Of a DNA stretch of 64,000 bases, positions 1-9,022 are shown piece after piece. Numbering within the stretch: position 1 is the first letter of the stretch; every line of letters begins with the position of its first letter. The DNA comes from Streptomyces aurantiacus (GTDB lineage: Bacteria > Actinomycetota > Actinomycetes > Streptomycetales > Streptomycetaceae). The position numbers and the translations under genes are program-made. The notes under the pieces are model-generated. The model did not search any database. It was not told the origin of the DNA and saw nothing but the letters and a program-made list of their open reading frames with translations. Location of the stretch: assembly GCF_001418335.1 (NCBI RefSeq), contig NZ_LIPP01000159.1, positions 6,238-70,237 on the forward strand, in the 5' to 3' direction.

Positions 1-16
1 TAGATAAAGAACAAGC

Positions 17-364
17 TCAGCAGGAAGCGGTGACGTTGCCGCAGTAGATCCAGCCGTACCAATCGTGGAGACTGTCGCCGCTGATGCTGGTGTACCTGAC
101 GTAGTACCAGCGGTTATCGGAATCCGGGTTGATGGCGTAGTGGCTCCAGTACACCCTGCTGCCTGAGCCCGGCCGCCATACCTCGTCGCATCCGGCCGCG
201 TAGCACTCCCTGATCGGGCCATTGTTCACTGTGGTGGTCGGGGTCCACGCGGCGGCAGCCGAGGGGGTAGAGGTCTGTGTCATGGTTGCCTGCGCCGCGG
301 TGGGAAGAACGAGGGCGACGATCGCGGCGGCAGCAGCCGAAGCGGCGGCCAAGCGTTTGCGCAT
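17..364 (-). CDS. small secreted protein, SH3-like candidate
   Basis: A 115-residue protein that begins with two basic residues, an Ala-rich hydrophobic stretch to about residue 22 and an AQA-type signal peptidase site, so it should be exported by Sec. The mature part is short and rich in Trp, Tyr and Gly, with Cys near residues 54 and 59 and a Cys pair close to the C-terminus (YCGN and TASC). This pattern fits the small disulfide-bonded, SH3-like exported proteins common in Streptomyces. GGAGA lies just upstream of the ATG. No specific function can be assigned. Confidence 0.7.
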   Translation of the reverse strand: MRKRLAAASAAAAAIVALVLPTAAQATMTQTSTPSAAAAWTPTTTVNNGPIRECYAAGCDEVWRPGSGSRVYWSHYAINPDSDNRWYYVRYTSISGDSLHDWYGWIYCGNVTASC

Positions 365-579
365 CTGATTTCTCCAATCACATGGATCCGCGAATCAAAA
401 GCTGCGGTGTGTAGAAAGAGCATCCCGAAGCGTGCAGAGGAGGTCCTTGAATATCCGTGCAGGCCACTTGTCAATTCGTGCACGGATTTCATCCGAGCGC
501 GAACGGATCGCATGATGCAGGCGGGGCTGCTGCGGTGCGTTCGTCATTCAGGATGCCGAGGGCGATGGCACTGGCCTTG

Positions 580-1581
580 TCAGTCCGCGCAGGGGTGTTG
601 GAGATTCGCACACGTCTGGAGCGGCAGGTTTCTGTAGTCCCGTGGTGGGGTCCCGTAGGTGGCCCGGAACAGGCGGCTGAAGTGTGCTGGGTCGGTGAGG
701 CCCCAGCGGGCGGCGATGGCCTGTACTGGGTGGGCGTGCAGTTGAGGGTTGGTCAGGTCGAGGCGGCATCGTTCCAGACGGCGGTGGCGTATCCAGGCTG
801 CCGGCGAGGTGTCATCCTCGGCGAACATCTGCTGGAGGAGACGCAGGGAGATGTGGTGGGCGTCCGCGAGCGCCTGGGGGGTCAGGGCCGGGTCGGCGAG
901 ATGCTGTTCGACGAAGGCGCTGATCTGGGCCCGCAGGGCAGTCCGGCGGGCCTCCGGGCTTAGCGTCTCTACAGCCTCCAGGCAGTGGGCGATGACGGAG
1001 GCCAGGAGGTCCAGGGTGACCGAGGTGAGTGTGGGGATGTCGGCCGGGGTGAACTCGGCGGCGCGCGCGTTGAGGTCGGTCAGCCAGCGGGTGAACACCC
1101 CGCCCATGCCGCGGCGCCCGCTGATCGGGGCCGCGAACAGTGGCCGCACCTGCTTTTCCGGCAGCGGCAGCAGCCTGCGAGGAAACTGCACTGTCACATG
1201 CGACCACCTGCCCGGATCGGCGTGAACATCACCCCGATAGGGAAAGCTGCTGTCCATCACCAGCAGGTCACCGACCCGCAGGGTCGTTTCATTCTGGTCC
1301 GGGGAGACAACCCCCTCCCCGCCGAGAAAATAGTTGATCAGGTACACCTCGGGGTCGGACTGCCGTATCAGCTTCGCTGTCCGCGCGATCCCCAGATGCG
1401 AGTAGGCCAGGGCGGACACCTGCAACTCACCCAGATGCAGAACTCGCATACGGGCCCGGAAGTCGTCCTGAGTCTTACTGCTTAATCGGTTGCGCATGTG
1501 CGATTGCGAGGTGACTTCGCTGAATAACTCGAACCGCTCCGGCGCTGCCACTGCCTCCGTGCTGAACTCGCTCACTAGCAT
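580..1581 (-). CDS. AraC-family transcriptional regulator
   Basis: 333 residues. The N-terminal two thirds match the AraC-binding-like sensor domain (cupin-like, with a GDLLVMDSSFPYRGD-type segment near residue 105). The last 100 residues carry the double helix-turn-helix, with the family signature WGLTDPAHFSRLFRATYG near residues 295-312 followed by P-x-x-YR. Such proteins bind DNA as activators of nearby catabolic or secondary-metabolism genes. No obvious target lies beside it: the left neighbour is a secreted protein on the same strand and the right neighbour is transposase debris. The family is clear and the regulon is unknown. Confidence 0.88.
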   Translation of the reverse strand: MLVSEFSTEAVAAPERFELFSEVTSQSHMRNRLSSKTQDDFRARMRVLHLGELQVSALAYSHLGIARTAKLIRQSDPEVYLINYFLGGEGVVSPDQNETTLRVGDLLVMDSSFPYRGDVHADPGRWSHVTVQFPRRLLPLPEKQVRPLFAAPISGRRGMGGVFTRWLTDLNARAAEFTPADIPTLTSVTLDLLASVIAHCLEAVETLSPEARRTALRAQISAFVEQHLADPALTPQALADAHHISLRLLQQMFAEDDTSPAAWIRHRRLERCRLDLTNPQLHAHPVQAIAARWGLTDPAHFSRLFRATYGTPPRDYRNLPLQTCANLQHPCAD

Positions 1582-1734
1582 GCTCTACCCCCGTATCCCC
1601 TCGGCCGCCCCGCAAATCAAAGCTGGCACGGGGCGGCTCAGGCGGTCCAGAAGCACCCCAGCCATATGCCATAACGGCCTGGCACGATCCCGCCGCACGG
1701 CTCCGGAGAGCGGCGGTACTGCGGAGCCGACCTG

Positions 1735-2083
1735 CGTGGTTCGTACTCGACCACCGGTTCCGCCCGACCAGCTCGACAGGAAGATCCCGCAGGACCCAGG
1801 CCAGGCGGGTGACGTCGTAACCCGCGTCCATGACGATCGTGATGTCCGGGTCGCCGGGTGTCCACTGGCCGGCTGAGATGAGCCGCTCGGCCACGGCGCG
1901 CAGTTGGGTGGCGGTGACGGCCGTCGCATCGTCTTCGGGTCCGAGCCGGACCACGTCCAGGATCGACGTCCACGAGGTGGCTCCCAGTTCGAGGACGGCG
2001 ACGAAGGAGTACGGCCAACCCGGGATGAACTGCGCGCGAGATCCCGGGCGTCGAGGCAGTAAGCGGGGGCAGCCATAGGGGTG
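1735..2083 (-). pseudogene. decayed transposase fragment (NF041680-like family)
   Basis: Reading leftward, one frame gives a stretch beginning FIPGWPYSFVAVLELGATSW and continuing through DDATAVTATQLR to MDAGYDVTRLAWVLRDLPVE. This is the N-terminal third of a DDE-type transposase family widespread in Streptomyces; the acidic DAGYD segment looks like a catalytic Asp region. The start codon region is in a different frame, and the C-terminal catalytic half is absent, replaced by unrelated sequence before the araC gene. It is therefore a remnant. The exact family name is from memory of similar sequences. Confidence 0.7.
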
Positions 2084-2301
2084 CTCCTTCCTGTGGTCGG
2101 GTTCGAGAGGGCCGGGTCAGTCAAGTACAGGACCTTGTTGTTCACAGTGCGGCGCCGCTTTGGGTCGGCCGACAGTGGCGGGTCGTGTACGCGCCGGCCA
2201 GTCGTACAGCTCGTGCCGATCAGCCGCCGCATCCCGCTGTGCAGGCCCGTGGTGACTCGACCCGATACAGGACATCGACCGCCGCCTCTGACGTGGCGAA
2301 A

Positions 2302-2544
2302 TCATGCGAGCGGATCGGATCCGCAGCCCGGGGTGCGATCGGCGGTCTGCTCTGCCCCTGCCGTGGCGCAGACCTCGCCGAGGAATGCGCCGCGCGGGCC
2401 GTCCACGGTGTTGAGGAACGCAGCAGCGCTCATGGTGGACTGCTTGCGATGCTGCCGCTGCTCGTGCTCCGCCACGCCGCGTTCGACCGCCGCCCGTGTG
2501 CCGTTTTTCCACGTCCCGACCATCTGCTCTGGTCCGGTGTGCAC
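2302..2544 (-). CDS. hypothetical protein, island leftmost gene
   Basis: An 80-residue frame starting at a GTG 6 nt after the stop of the gene upstream. It keeps high GC at third codon positions to its TGA, which supports real coding. The N-terminal half is charged and probably helical (EQMVGTWKNGTRAAVERG), followed by a neutral region and two Cys. No family is recognised. It appears to be the last gene of the leftward operon that includes 2551-3210. An internal ATG would give a 43-residue version. Confidence 0.5.
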   Translation of the reverse strand: MHTGPEQMVGTWKNGTRAAVERGVAEHEQRQHRKQSTMSAAAFLNTVDGPRGAFLGEVCATAGAEQTADRTPGCGSDPLA

Positions 2545-2550
2545 CGCCGG

Positions 2551-3210
2551 TCAGTGCTGACGGCCGGTGGCGTCCTCCGTATCCTCGGCCGCTGCGTCCC
2601 GGCGCCCGTCGATGGCTGCGGTTGCTCGCTGGTACGCGCGCGTCTGCTGTCCGATGCCCGCCAGATCCTCGATTTTCCGGATCTTGGCATCGAGAGCGCC
2701 GACGTGGTGCAGCATCGCAAGGTAGAACGTCAGGGCCTCCGGCCCCGGTGGAGAGCCGTGCGGCACCCTCGACAGGTATGCGTGCCGGAGCCTGCTCATC
2801 TCGGCGCACGACTTGCGGGCATCGACCATGTGGATCCAGCAGCCCGGGTACTGCACCCACATCCGGCAGCCGCAGCGCAGGTTGTACCAGCCGCTCACAT
2901 CGCCGATCCGGTCGACCAGTTCGGGTTTTTCCAACGCCGGGACCGGCCAGCGGCGAGCCTGCCGCTCGTACGCGCTGATCACGTCCTGCGGAACTCCGTA
3001 GTGCTCATAGATCGCCCGGCGTTCCGGCAGGGCGTGCCACACGGACTTGTTGAGTGCAACCTCGGCATACGCGGCATGAAGTCGCTGCGACTCTGGGCAC
3101 TCGACCGTGTTGGAACTTTGGGTATGCAGCCGCCAGTCCCTCACTACGAAAACCTCGCAGCCGCAGGTCAGGAAGAACCAGCCGTCCTTTCCAACCTGGT
3201 CAACCGTCAT
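2551..3210 (-). CDS. hypothetical protein with duplicated CGC-X19-C module
   Basis: 219 residues from an ATG preceded by AGAGGAAG at good spacing; a longer frame upstream has unnatural Arg-rich composition and was rejected. The protein contains two copies of one module: a Trp/aromatic strand, CGC, then a Cys 20 residues later followed by a helix. The first has C16, C18 and C38; the second C113, C115 and C135. Equal spacing suggests two metal-binding or redox sites from an internal duplication. The family is not recognised; small orphan proteins like this are typical of actinophage and plasmid gene blocks. Confidence 0.75.
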   Translation of the reverse strand: MTVDQVGKDGWFFLTCGCEVFVVRDWRLHTQSSNTVECPESQRLHAAYAEVALNKSVWHALPERRAIYEHYGVPQDVISAYERQARRWPVPALEKPELVDRIGDVSGWYNLRCGCRMWVQYPGCWIHMVDARKSCAEMSRLRHAYLSRVPHGSPPGPEALTFYLAMLHHVGALDAKIRKIEDLAGIGQQTRAYQRATAAIDGRRDAAAEDTEDATGRQH

Positions 3211-3472
3211 GACAGGCTTCCTCTCCCTTCCGTATGGGGCGAGCTGGCCCCAGAAGAGACGGAATAATGCGTCACTGCCCATACTTCGCGTCTTTTTGGG
3301 GCTCGCTTCTGTTACTCGAACCACAGCAGTTCCCGCAGTTCGTCCGGGCCGCTTTCTTACTGGCTGCCGGGAGTTGGTGCGCGGTTGGCCACGATCACAC
3401 GCCGTTTGGAGCCCCGGAGTCCATCTGCCGGTCGGCCTTCTGCGCTGCCTCCGAAAACGTCCCCTCGCGCGT

Positions 3473-4366
3473 TCAGTGCGTGTGTCCGCCCACCTGTCCC
3501 GAGTCGCCCAGGTCGGGTGGCTCGGTGTAGTCGACACCTGATTCCGGGGAGACGATGTCTCCCGATTCGGTGTCGGTGCAGTAGGCGTCGAACACCTCGC
3601 CCGCGGTAAGCGGCTGGAGTTCGTCTTCGCGTAGTCGCCAGCCGTAGACGCGGTCGCTCGTGCCGGAGGCGCTGGTACGCATCACGAGGCCTGCGGCGCT
3701 GTGTGTCGCGATGCCGAGGGCGAGGACCGTGGTGAATTCCAGCGCTCCGGCCTCGTCGAGTGGTGTGTCGCCGCCGGGACTCTCGTCGGCGTGCAGGACG
3801 GCGGTAAGGGTCTCGGACTCGGCGGAAACGCTGCAAACGAGGTGGCGCTCGCCGGTGCCCGCAGCATCAAGGATGCGCAGGAGCAGGTCCGAGGCACGGG
3901 CGAAGGCCGAGCGGCCGATGTCTTCTCCGCAGGTGGCGCAGGGACCCATGCGAGCGAGAACGGTGGCCGCGTACTCCCAGGTGGCCTTGCGGACAGCGTT
4001 GTCAAGAAGCTCGGAGACGAGTTCGGTGAGGGGCTGTCCCTCATAGGAGAGGGCTGGACCGGTGGTGGCAAGTTCGGCGGTGAAGCGAGTGCGACTCGCC
4101 GGGGCATCGGGGTCCAAGCCGCTCTCGGCGCAGAACTCGGCGTATTTCTCGGGATCGAAGAAGGCGACAGTGGTGTGGCTTCCTTCATCTGCCCGGGTTC
4201 GGAGCAGGGACTCCGCCTGCCGGAGATAAGAATCGTAGTTGTCGAAAGGAAAGGTGCGGTAGCGCCGCATCGCAGTGAAGTCCCGCTCGTCAGTGAGCAG
4301 GCCGATGGTGCCCGCTATTTCGCGGCACACGACGCGTCGCATCGAGTGCTGATTCGTGTAGGCCAT
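3473..4366 (-). CDS. hypothetical protein with CxxC motif
   Basis: 297 residues. The first ~110 residues are helical and charged. A CATCG motif lies near residue 142, and the C-terminal half alternates Thr/Val/Ser strands before an acidic, His-ending tail. The segment LTELVSELLDNAVRKATWEYA (around 113-133) faintly resembles the N-box of GHKL ATPases (E-x-x-x-N), but no clear G-boxes follow, so this is not asserted. Transcription probably starts at the promoter-like element 107 bp upstream (4473-4512), making this the first gene of the leftmost island operon. Confidence 0.7.
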   Translation of the reverse strand: MAYTNQHSMRRVVCREIAGTIGLLTDERDFTAMRRYRTFPFDNYDSYLRQAESLLRTRADEGSHTTVAFFDPEKYAEFCAESGLDPDAPASRTRFTAELATTGPALSYEGQPLTELVSELLDNAVRKATWEYAATVLARMGPCATCGEDIGRSAFARASDLLLRILDAAGTGERHLVCSVSAESETLTAVLHADESPGGDTPLDEAGALEFTTVLALGIATHSAAGLVMRTSASGTSDRVYGWRLREDELQPLTAGEVFDAYCTDTESGDIVSPESGVDYTEPPDLGDSGQVGGHTH

Positions 4367-4472
4367 AGTGATCCCTGTGTGCAGTAATGTGAGTACGTGA
4401 GTGCTTCCCAGGTTTCGCGGACGGCTGACGGGGCCGCAAACAGGGTTGGCGGCGCCCCGACGTGGTGCGCCT

Positions 4473-4512
4473 TACTCAAATACGTCGCCCAGATCCGGCC
4501 GATTACCGATCA
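4473..4512 (-). promoter_or_regulatory. island promoter-like element, copy 1
   Basis: First of five copies of a conserved element. Read leftward it is TGATCGGTAATCGG, 14 variable bases, then CGTATTTG. Taking TAATCG as -35 and TATTTG as -10 gives a 17-bp spacer, as in a housekeeping-type promoter. The overlapping direct repeat TGATCGG/TAATCGG would suit an activator or repressor. It is intergenic, 107 bp upstream of the gene starting at 4366. Confidence 0.7.
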
Positions 4513-4649
4513 CGCGGAGATGCGTCGCGTTTTGGCCAGTTTTCGATCTATCAACTGGCAGACCCGAAAGGGCTGCCACGACCGCCTTGGCCAAGCTCGG
4601 CTCGGGTATTCCGGTGCTGATCTGCTTCGCGGAGGCTCCGGGGCAGGTC

Positions 4650-5387
4650 TCACGCCGCCGAGACGCTCCGCAAGGCTTCCTGGCGTTCGCGGAATTCGGT
4701 CAGCGTCAGCGGGCGGGACCGGCCGCCGGTTCGGTCACGCAGGATCGCCACGTCGCCGAGCTCGGCTCGCAGCTCTCGCTCCTGGCGTTCGGCTTCCGCG
4801 TACCGCTCGGGGAAGACCTCCAGTACGCGGGCCCAGTGCTTGTGGCCGCCGCGGACGCACAGCGAGCCGCAGTTGTTGTGCCCGAAGCCGAGCTCGTACA
4901 GCTGGGGCGGTTCGAGGCCGGCCGCTCGGGCCTGGTCGAGCATCTCGTCCTTGGTCAGGTACGGCGGATTGCACATCGGGAAGGTGACGGTCCACGGTGC
5001 CCAGCCGCGTTCGATTGCGGGCGTGCGGCGCTGCTCGGACCAGTCGATGCCGACGTGCAAGACGGTATCGGCCGGATCGGCGTGCGTCTCCAGCCAGCGC
5101 CGGCACGGTCGTTGCTTCAGAAATTCCGAGCAGGGCGCGATGCGGCTGTTTCCAAGGAAGCGTTGCTGCCAGAAGACCTCGAACGGGGTGCGCCCGTCGG
5201 CAACGCGTGTGATCGGCACTCCGATCTGGTCCGCTGCCTGGCGCAGAAACCGGTACAGATCTGGATCTTCGATCAGCGTGTCCGCGAAGAGCAGGATCAG
5301 GTTATCCGTGCCGTGTTCGGCGGCGACGCGCTGGGCTGCGGCCCAGCTGCCGATCCCGCCGGAGAACTGGAACACATTCCTGGTCAC
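4650..5387 (-). CDS. PAPS reductase-like PP-loop protein
   Basis: 245 residues from a GTG start. The PP-loop SGGIGSWAAA is near residue 9 (SGGxxS), followed by a strand and an acidic patch, as in phosphoadenosine phosphosulfate reductase/adenine nucleotide alpha-hydrolase-like proteins. A Cys-rich half (PCSEFLKQRPC, then NNCGSLCVRGG) could bind metal or act in thiol chemistry. Stand-alone proteins of this type are frequent in phage genomes, where several are tied to DNA sulfur or base modification, but the substrate here is unknown. No dnd or cysteine desulfurase genes are nearby. Confidence 0.8.
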   Translation of the reverse strand: MTRNVFQFSGGIGSWAAAQRVAAEHGTDNLILLFADTLIEDPDLYRFLRQAADQIGVPITRVADGRTPFEVFWQQRFLGNSRIAPCSEFLKQRPCRRWLETHADPADTVLHVGIDWSEQRRTPAIERGWAPWTVTFPMCNPPYLTKDEMLDQARAAGLEPPQLYELGFGHNNCGSLCVRGGHKHWARVLEVFPERYAEAERQERELRAELGDVAILRDRTGGRSRPLTLTEFRERQEALRSVSAA

Positions 5388-5781
5388 CGGCTCAACCCGC
5401 TACATATGGCCAAGGACTTCGATATTCATCTCTCCGCGGCAAGACTCCCTCCACATGCCAAATTTCCGTCGCTCTCGTACACAACCGCGCAGAACTCCAT
5501 GATCTCAAATTCGGGGATCGAGTGCCTGCATGTCGAGGGTGAAAACTTCGGTCTCCCGGTCCAGTTCGACCAGGTCGAGGCCATCGCCACCTCACATGGT
5601 TTTCAAGTACTGCGGCGCTCATTCACCGCACCTCTGGCAGCGTGCAGTTCTTCCCTTTCATGGATATACGGTGCTCAGCGAGTCCCGAATACCGACCTTG
5701 GGAGCACTGGCCCTTTCGTCCATATTCACTACCAGCTGTGCGTGCTGACGCGCGCCACGAGCATGACAGGGCTACCGGAGA
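5388..5781. other. gene-free stretch
   Basis: 394 bases between two leftward genes. Short open frames on both strands lack ribosome-binding sites or biased third positions. No copy of the island promoter element is seen. Confidence 0.5.
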
Positions 5782-6072
5782 TCAGCCTTCTACTGGATCG
5801 TCGTCGCGGAGGCCGGCCTCGTGCCGTTCCTCGGATTCCCCTGGGACTGCCGGGGTTGGTTCTCTGGGCTCGGGGGTCACGCGTACATGGGCTGTCGCGG
5901 TGAAGCGGGTCCGGGATTCTCGGTCATAGCCATTGATGACAACTTCTCCCTGGCGCTGGTCGGCGTGGTCGATCACCAGGCCGGCGTGGGAGGCCTGACC
6001 GTCGCCGCAGACGGTGAAGTGATCAGCGATCTCGCCGATCAGGGTGGTCTCGATCTGCTGCTTCTCCAGCAT
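5782..6072 (-). CDS. hypothetical protein, 96 aa
   Basis: A short acidic protein starting with an ATG after a strong GGGAGGATCC ribosome-binding site. The first ~65 residues alternate hydrophobic strands (IETTLIGEIADHFTV, GLVIDHA, GEVVINGY), suggesting a small beta-rich fold. The tail is Pro/Glu-rich and probably disordered. No family recognised. It is the distal gene of a leftward run with 6234-6551 and 6548-6811. Confidence 0.7.
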   Translation of the reverse strand: MLEKQQIETTLIGEIADHFTVCGDGQASHAGLVIDHADQRQGEVVINGYDRESRTRFTATAHVRVTPEPREPTPAVPGESEERHEAGLRDDDPVEG

Positions 6073-6233
6073 GGATCCTCCCTTCTTGATCGAGACGTAT
6101 CGGGTAGGAACCGGCCCGCTGAGTCTGACGTGGCGAGGAAGACTGCAGGCCGCGGGCCGGTGGTCAAGGAACAGCTCCAGGGATCTGGTCCTGGTTCAGC
6201 GGGGCTGGCCCTGCCAGGTGGGTGCCGGGCGGA

Positions 6234-6551
6234 TCAGCGCGTCACAGCGGCGTTTCCGTCCCGCTCCGTGAGCCACTTGCTGGCCTCGCTGGCCGCGTCG
6301 CGCTGGCGGCCGGTCCAGAACTGGTTCTTGAACTGAGCGGCTGTCTTCGGCGTGATGAAGGCGTTCTTGTAGCCGATCTGGGTGTACGCGAGTTCGGGGG
6401 TGAGAACGAAGCCGTTCGCGAACAGGCCGTTGGCCGCATACATCCTGAGGCGGAAGTACAGCTCGGTCCAGTTCTTCTCCGTGATCTCCTGGATCCCCAC
6501 GATTTCGAAGATCATGTCGTCCAGGTACGTCGTCTTCTCGGAGCCAGTCAC
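6234..6551 (-). CDS. hypothetical phage/plasmid-type protein, 105 aa
   Basis: 105 residues with an aromatic-rich middle (WTELYFRLRMYAANGLFANGF) and a basic, helical C-terminus. Its ATG overlaps the stop of 6548-6811 by four bases, so the two are translationally coupled. No family is recognised. Confidence 0.72.
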   Translation of the reverse strand: MTGSEKTTYLDDMIFEIVGIQEITEKNWTELYFRLRMYAANGLFANGFVLTPELAYTQIGYKNAFITPKTAAQFKNQFWTGRQRDAASEASKWLTERDGNAAVTR

Positions 6552-6811
6552 CGTGCCTCCCCCTTCGGGTCAGGAAGCTGGGCGGGGCGGGCATCCATCC
6601 AGATCCCGCCGTCGGTGTCGGGAGGCGTGAGGGGAAGGCCGCGGAAGATCAGCGTGCGGCGGAAGCCGCTGGTCATCTCGGTGGCTTCCCGAAGGTAGTT
6701 GCGAGCAAGCATTTCGGCCTCCTGGTAGCCGTCCCCTTCAGCGGCAACGACATAAGGCTGATCCTGGTCCTCGTTATCAGGCTGATCGAAGACGAAGGTG
6801 AAGGTCTGCAT
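6548..6811 (-). CDS. hypothetical protein, 87 aa
   Basis: The chosen ATG follows AAGGGAG at ideal spacing; a longer frame running to 7081 has no such site and an Arg/Pro-rich extension, so it was discarded. The 87-residue product starts with two strands around an acidic DQPDNEDQDQPY loop, then a helix with EAEMLARNYL, and ends acidic. It overlaps the next gene by four bases. No family recognised. Confidence 0.7.
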   Translation of the reverse strand: MQTFTFVFDQPDNEDQDQPYVVAAEGDGYQEAEMLARNYLREATEMTSGFRRTLIFRGLPLTPPDTDGGIWMDARPAQLPDPKGEAR

Positions 6812-7169
6812 GGTGTGAACTCCCTTGCGCTTGTGGGTATTTGCGGGTCTTTGTGACAGAAGGTCACGGGAAGCAGAGCGGCGAGGTGGCCGCGTGTGAT
6901 GGGCAAGAACGACCCGCCGTATGACCGCGGGCCACAGCCAGGTCTCAGCGATGCCTCCGGCGGCCGATCCGGTCAGGCGCCGGTTGTGCGGGGAAACAGG
7001 CACCCAGTCCCGAAGGCGGAGGGGTGCAGGGCGGGCCCAGCCCGTAAGCGGAGATCGATCCGGCATCCCGCGGCCGTTCAACGGGTCCGCTCTGCTGGTG
7101 AGTTACCGGGCCCTGGTAGAGCTGCCCGTCCGGAGACACGCTCCGGACGGGGCGCTGCGGTCTGGGTCA
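6812..7169. other. gap with one doubtful small reading frame
   Basis: 358 bases between 6548-6811 and the DUF932 gene. A leftward GTG frame at 6945-7139 (64 residues, starting MSPDGQLYQGPV) overlaps the end of the DUF932 gene and becomes Pro/Arg-rich; it may be a small gene but evidence is thin. Confidence 0.35.
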
Positions 7170-8363
7170 TCACCGCGCCAGGAGCAGCAGTTTGCGATGG
7201 GCCTTGGACTTCAGGTCGTCGTTCGTTCCTTCCAGCGACCGCTGTGCACGCGCCAGGTCCTCGGACAGGTTGCGGGGCACGACCCCCATTCGGTGGTCCA
7301 GGTAGTCAGTGATGGTGCGCTCTGCCGCGTACGCGGTGCGTCCCAGCTTCCGGGCCCCGTCGTGGAACATGCCCTCCAGCTCGTCGTGCCGTTGCTGGGC
7401 GAAGGTCTTCTGTCGGTCGGTGGCGTCCTCGTCGACCGTCCACACGCCGTCGATCAGCTTGTGGAAGTCGTCGATCAGCAGGTCGGTGCGCACGAGTTGG
7501 TTCTCCTCGCGCTCGAAGGCCTTCGCGTAGTCGAGCGTCAGGCCGAGCGTGCGGCGGGCCTCTTCCAGGGCCGACAGGCCGCCCTTGGTGTGCCGGATGC
7601 CCCAGCGGTGCACGGCGTCCCGGGTCGCGAAGCGCTCGGTGTTGCCGCACTCGATGCGCCAGGGCGTGACGACGGACTCGGCCGAGGATGTGCCGTCGTG
7701 GGAGTTGATCGCGGCGAGGTAGAGGGCGATCTCGTCGTCCAGGCCGCCGCGGTCGATCACGATCGAGTGGGGGATCTGCATGGTCACGAAGGTCTTCCGG
7801 CCGCCGCGCAGGGCGCCGGCCGACTCCCAGAGGGCGTCGTCGCGCTCGACCAGGTCCTGAAGGAATTCGAAGACACGCCGGTTCTGGAAGACCTTGTACC
7901 GATCGCCCACGGTGCCGAGGGCGTTGCCTGTGTCCGTGCGGAGGGTGACGTAGTGGTCGGTGGCGTCGCGGATGCCGTCGTCCCACTTGTACAGCACGGG
8001 CCGTTTGCTGACCTCCCAGTCGATCCGGGCCAGCTTCAGTACCTCGTCGATGTCCGTGATCCCGCCGGGGATCACGGCGCCCAGGCCGTGCCAGGCCGGG
8101 GTGGTGGTGTAGAGGGCTGCTCCGCCGGTGGTGGTGTCCAGCCCGTGCTGGGCGAGGATCTGCTCGATCTGCCCCTGGGTGTTGCGTCGCACGGTGAAGG
8201 TCTCGCCCTCGTCCCAGCCGGTGAGGACGCGGTAACGGTCGCCGCCAATCGAGGCGATCTCGCCCCGGTCGATGCGCTCCTGGAATGCGCGTGCCTCCTC
8301 GCGCACGGCCTCGATCTGTTCTGTCTTCTCCTGCGTGAACGCCGCGTTGAGGTCAGTCGTCAT
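7170..8363 (-). CDS. DUF932 phage/plasmid-like protein
   Basis: 397 residues, preceded by GAAGGAG. After a charged ~70-residue N-terminal helix the protein shows the DUF932 (TIGR03299, 'phage/plasmid-like protein') signatures: PAWHGLGAVIP near residue 90, DHYVTLRTDTGNALGTVGDRYKVFQNRRVFEFL around 137-170, and SVVTPWRIECGNTERFA near 240. Proteins of this family are abundant in phages, plasmids and integrative elements, but their biochemical role is unknown. Length and domain completeness are normal. This is the best marker that the surrounding genes belong to a mobile element. Confidence 0.9.
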   Translation of the reverse strand: MTTDLNAAFTQEKTEQIEAVREEARAFQERIDRGEIASIGGDRYRVLTGWDEGETFTVRRNTQGQIEQILAQHGLDTTTGGAALYTTTPAWHGLGAVIPGGITDIDEVLKLARIDWEVSKRPVLYKWDDGIRDATDHYVTLRTDTGNALGTVGDRYKVFQNRRVFEFLQDLVERDDALWESAGALRGGRKTFVTMQIPHSIVIDRGGLDDEIALYLAAINSHDGTSSAESVVTPWRIECGNTERFATRDAVHRWGIRHTKGGLSALEEARRTLGLTLDYAKAFEREENQLVRTDLLIDDFHKLIDGVWTVDEDATDRQKTFAQQRHDELEGMFHDGARKLGRTAYAAERTITDYLDHRMGVVPRNLSEDLARAQRSLEGTNDDLKSKAHRKLLLLAR

Positions 8364-8553
8364 GGTTCGGCTCCTTCAAGATCTCCTTGTGGGATGTGGT
8401 TGACGAGGCTCACCTGGGCGACCTTCGGCAGGCGGATATGGACAGGGCGCCAAGAAGTGGGTCCCGATCTCATCGATCAGTGCCGTGAGCGCCCCATCGC
8501 CCGTCTCGTCGCCACCTGTGGCTGAGCAACCACGCGGTCGAATGCCGCTCGGC

Positions 8554-8898
8554 TCACGACCGCGCTTCGTGGCCCATCTCGCGCAGCAGCGCGACAGCAC
8601 GACTCTTGCCCTCGCTGCGGGTCTGGACGGTGATCTCGCCCTGGATGCGGTCGGCCGCCTCGTCGAGCAGCTCGGCCTTGATCGCGGGTACGGCCTCGCT
8701 GGCCTCCCGCCTGAAAGCGATCTCCGAGATGACGAACGGCTCGACCTTCCGGCCGTGCATCTTCATGAAGAACTTGATCGCCCAGATGACGTGGCCGCCG
8801 CACACCTCGAAGGTCGTCGACAGTCGGTCCGTCCGCAGGGCGTAGGTGGAAAGCCTCGTGCAGTCCCCCTTGTCACACACTCTGTCGTTGTCAGTCAC
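8554..8898 (-). CDS. hypothetical protein with N-terminal Cys pair
   Basis: 114 residues from a GTG with AAGGAGT upstream. The N-terminus has CDKGDC, and a further Cys and His follow (VCGGHVIWAIKFF), giving a possible Zn site, as in short actinophage proteins that begin with a treble-clef-like motif. The C-terminal half is a charged helix. An upstream start at 8961 would add a low-quality extension and lacks a ribosome-binding site. Function unknown. Confidence 0.7.
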   Translation of the reverse strand: MTDNDRVCDKGDCTRLSTYALRTDRLSTTFEVCGGHVIWAIKFFMKMHGRKVEPFVISEIAFRREASEAVPAIKAELLDEAADRIQGEITVQTRSEGKSRAVALLREMGHEARS

Positions 8899-9022
8899 GG
8901 CCTGACTCCTTGGTGAGGTCCTCAATACTGATGCGGCAGCGCTGCACGCGACCGGGCCCAACTGCGATGCCGACTTCGATCCAGCGGGTCGACGGCGCTG
9001 CGGTCATCCGGTGGATCGGCAG

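Noticed and set aside
2185..3267. 360-residue rightward frame
   Set aside because: Antisense to 2551-3210; no start signal and Arg/Ala-rich.
3473..4366. GHKL ATPase assignment
   Set aside because: Only an N-box-like segment; G-boxes absent.
6921..8525. 534-residue rightward open frame
   Set aside because: It is antisense to the DUF932 gene, Val/Gly/Arg-rich, and arises from GC-biased third positions.
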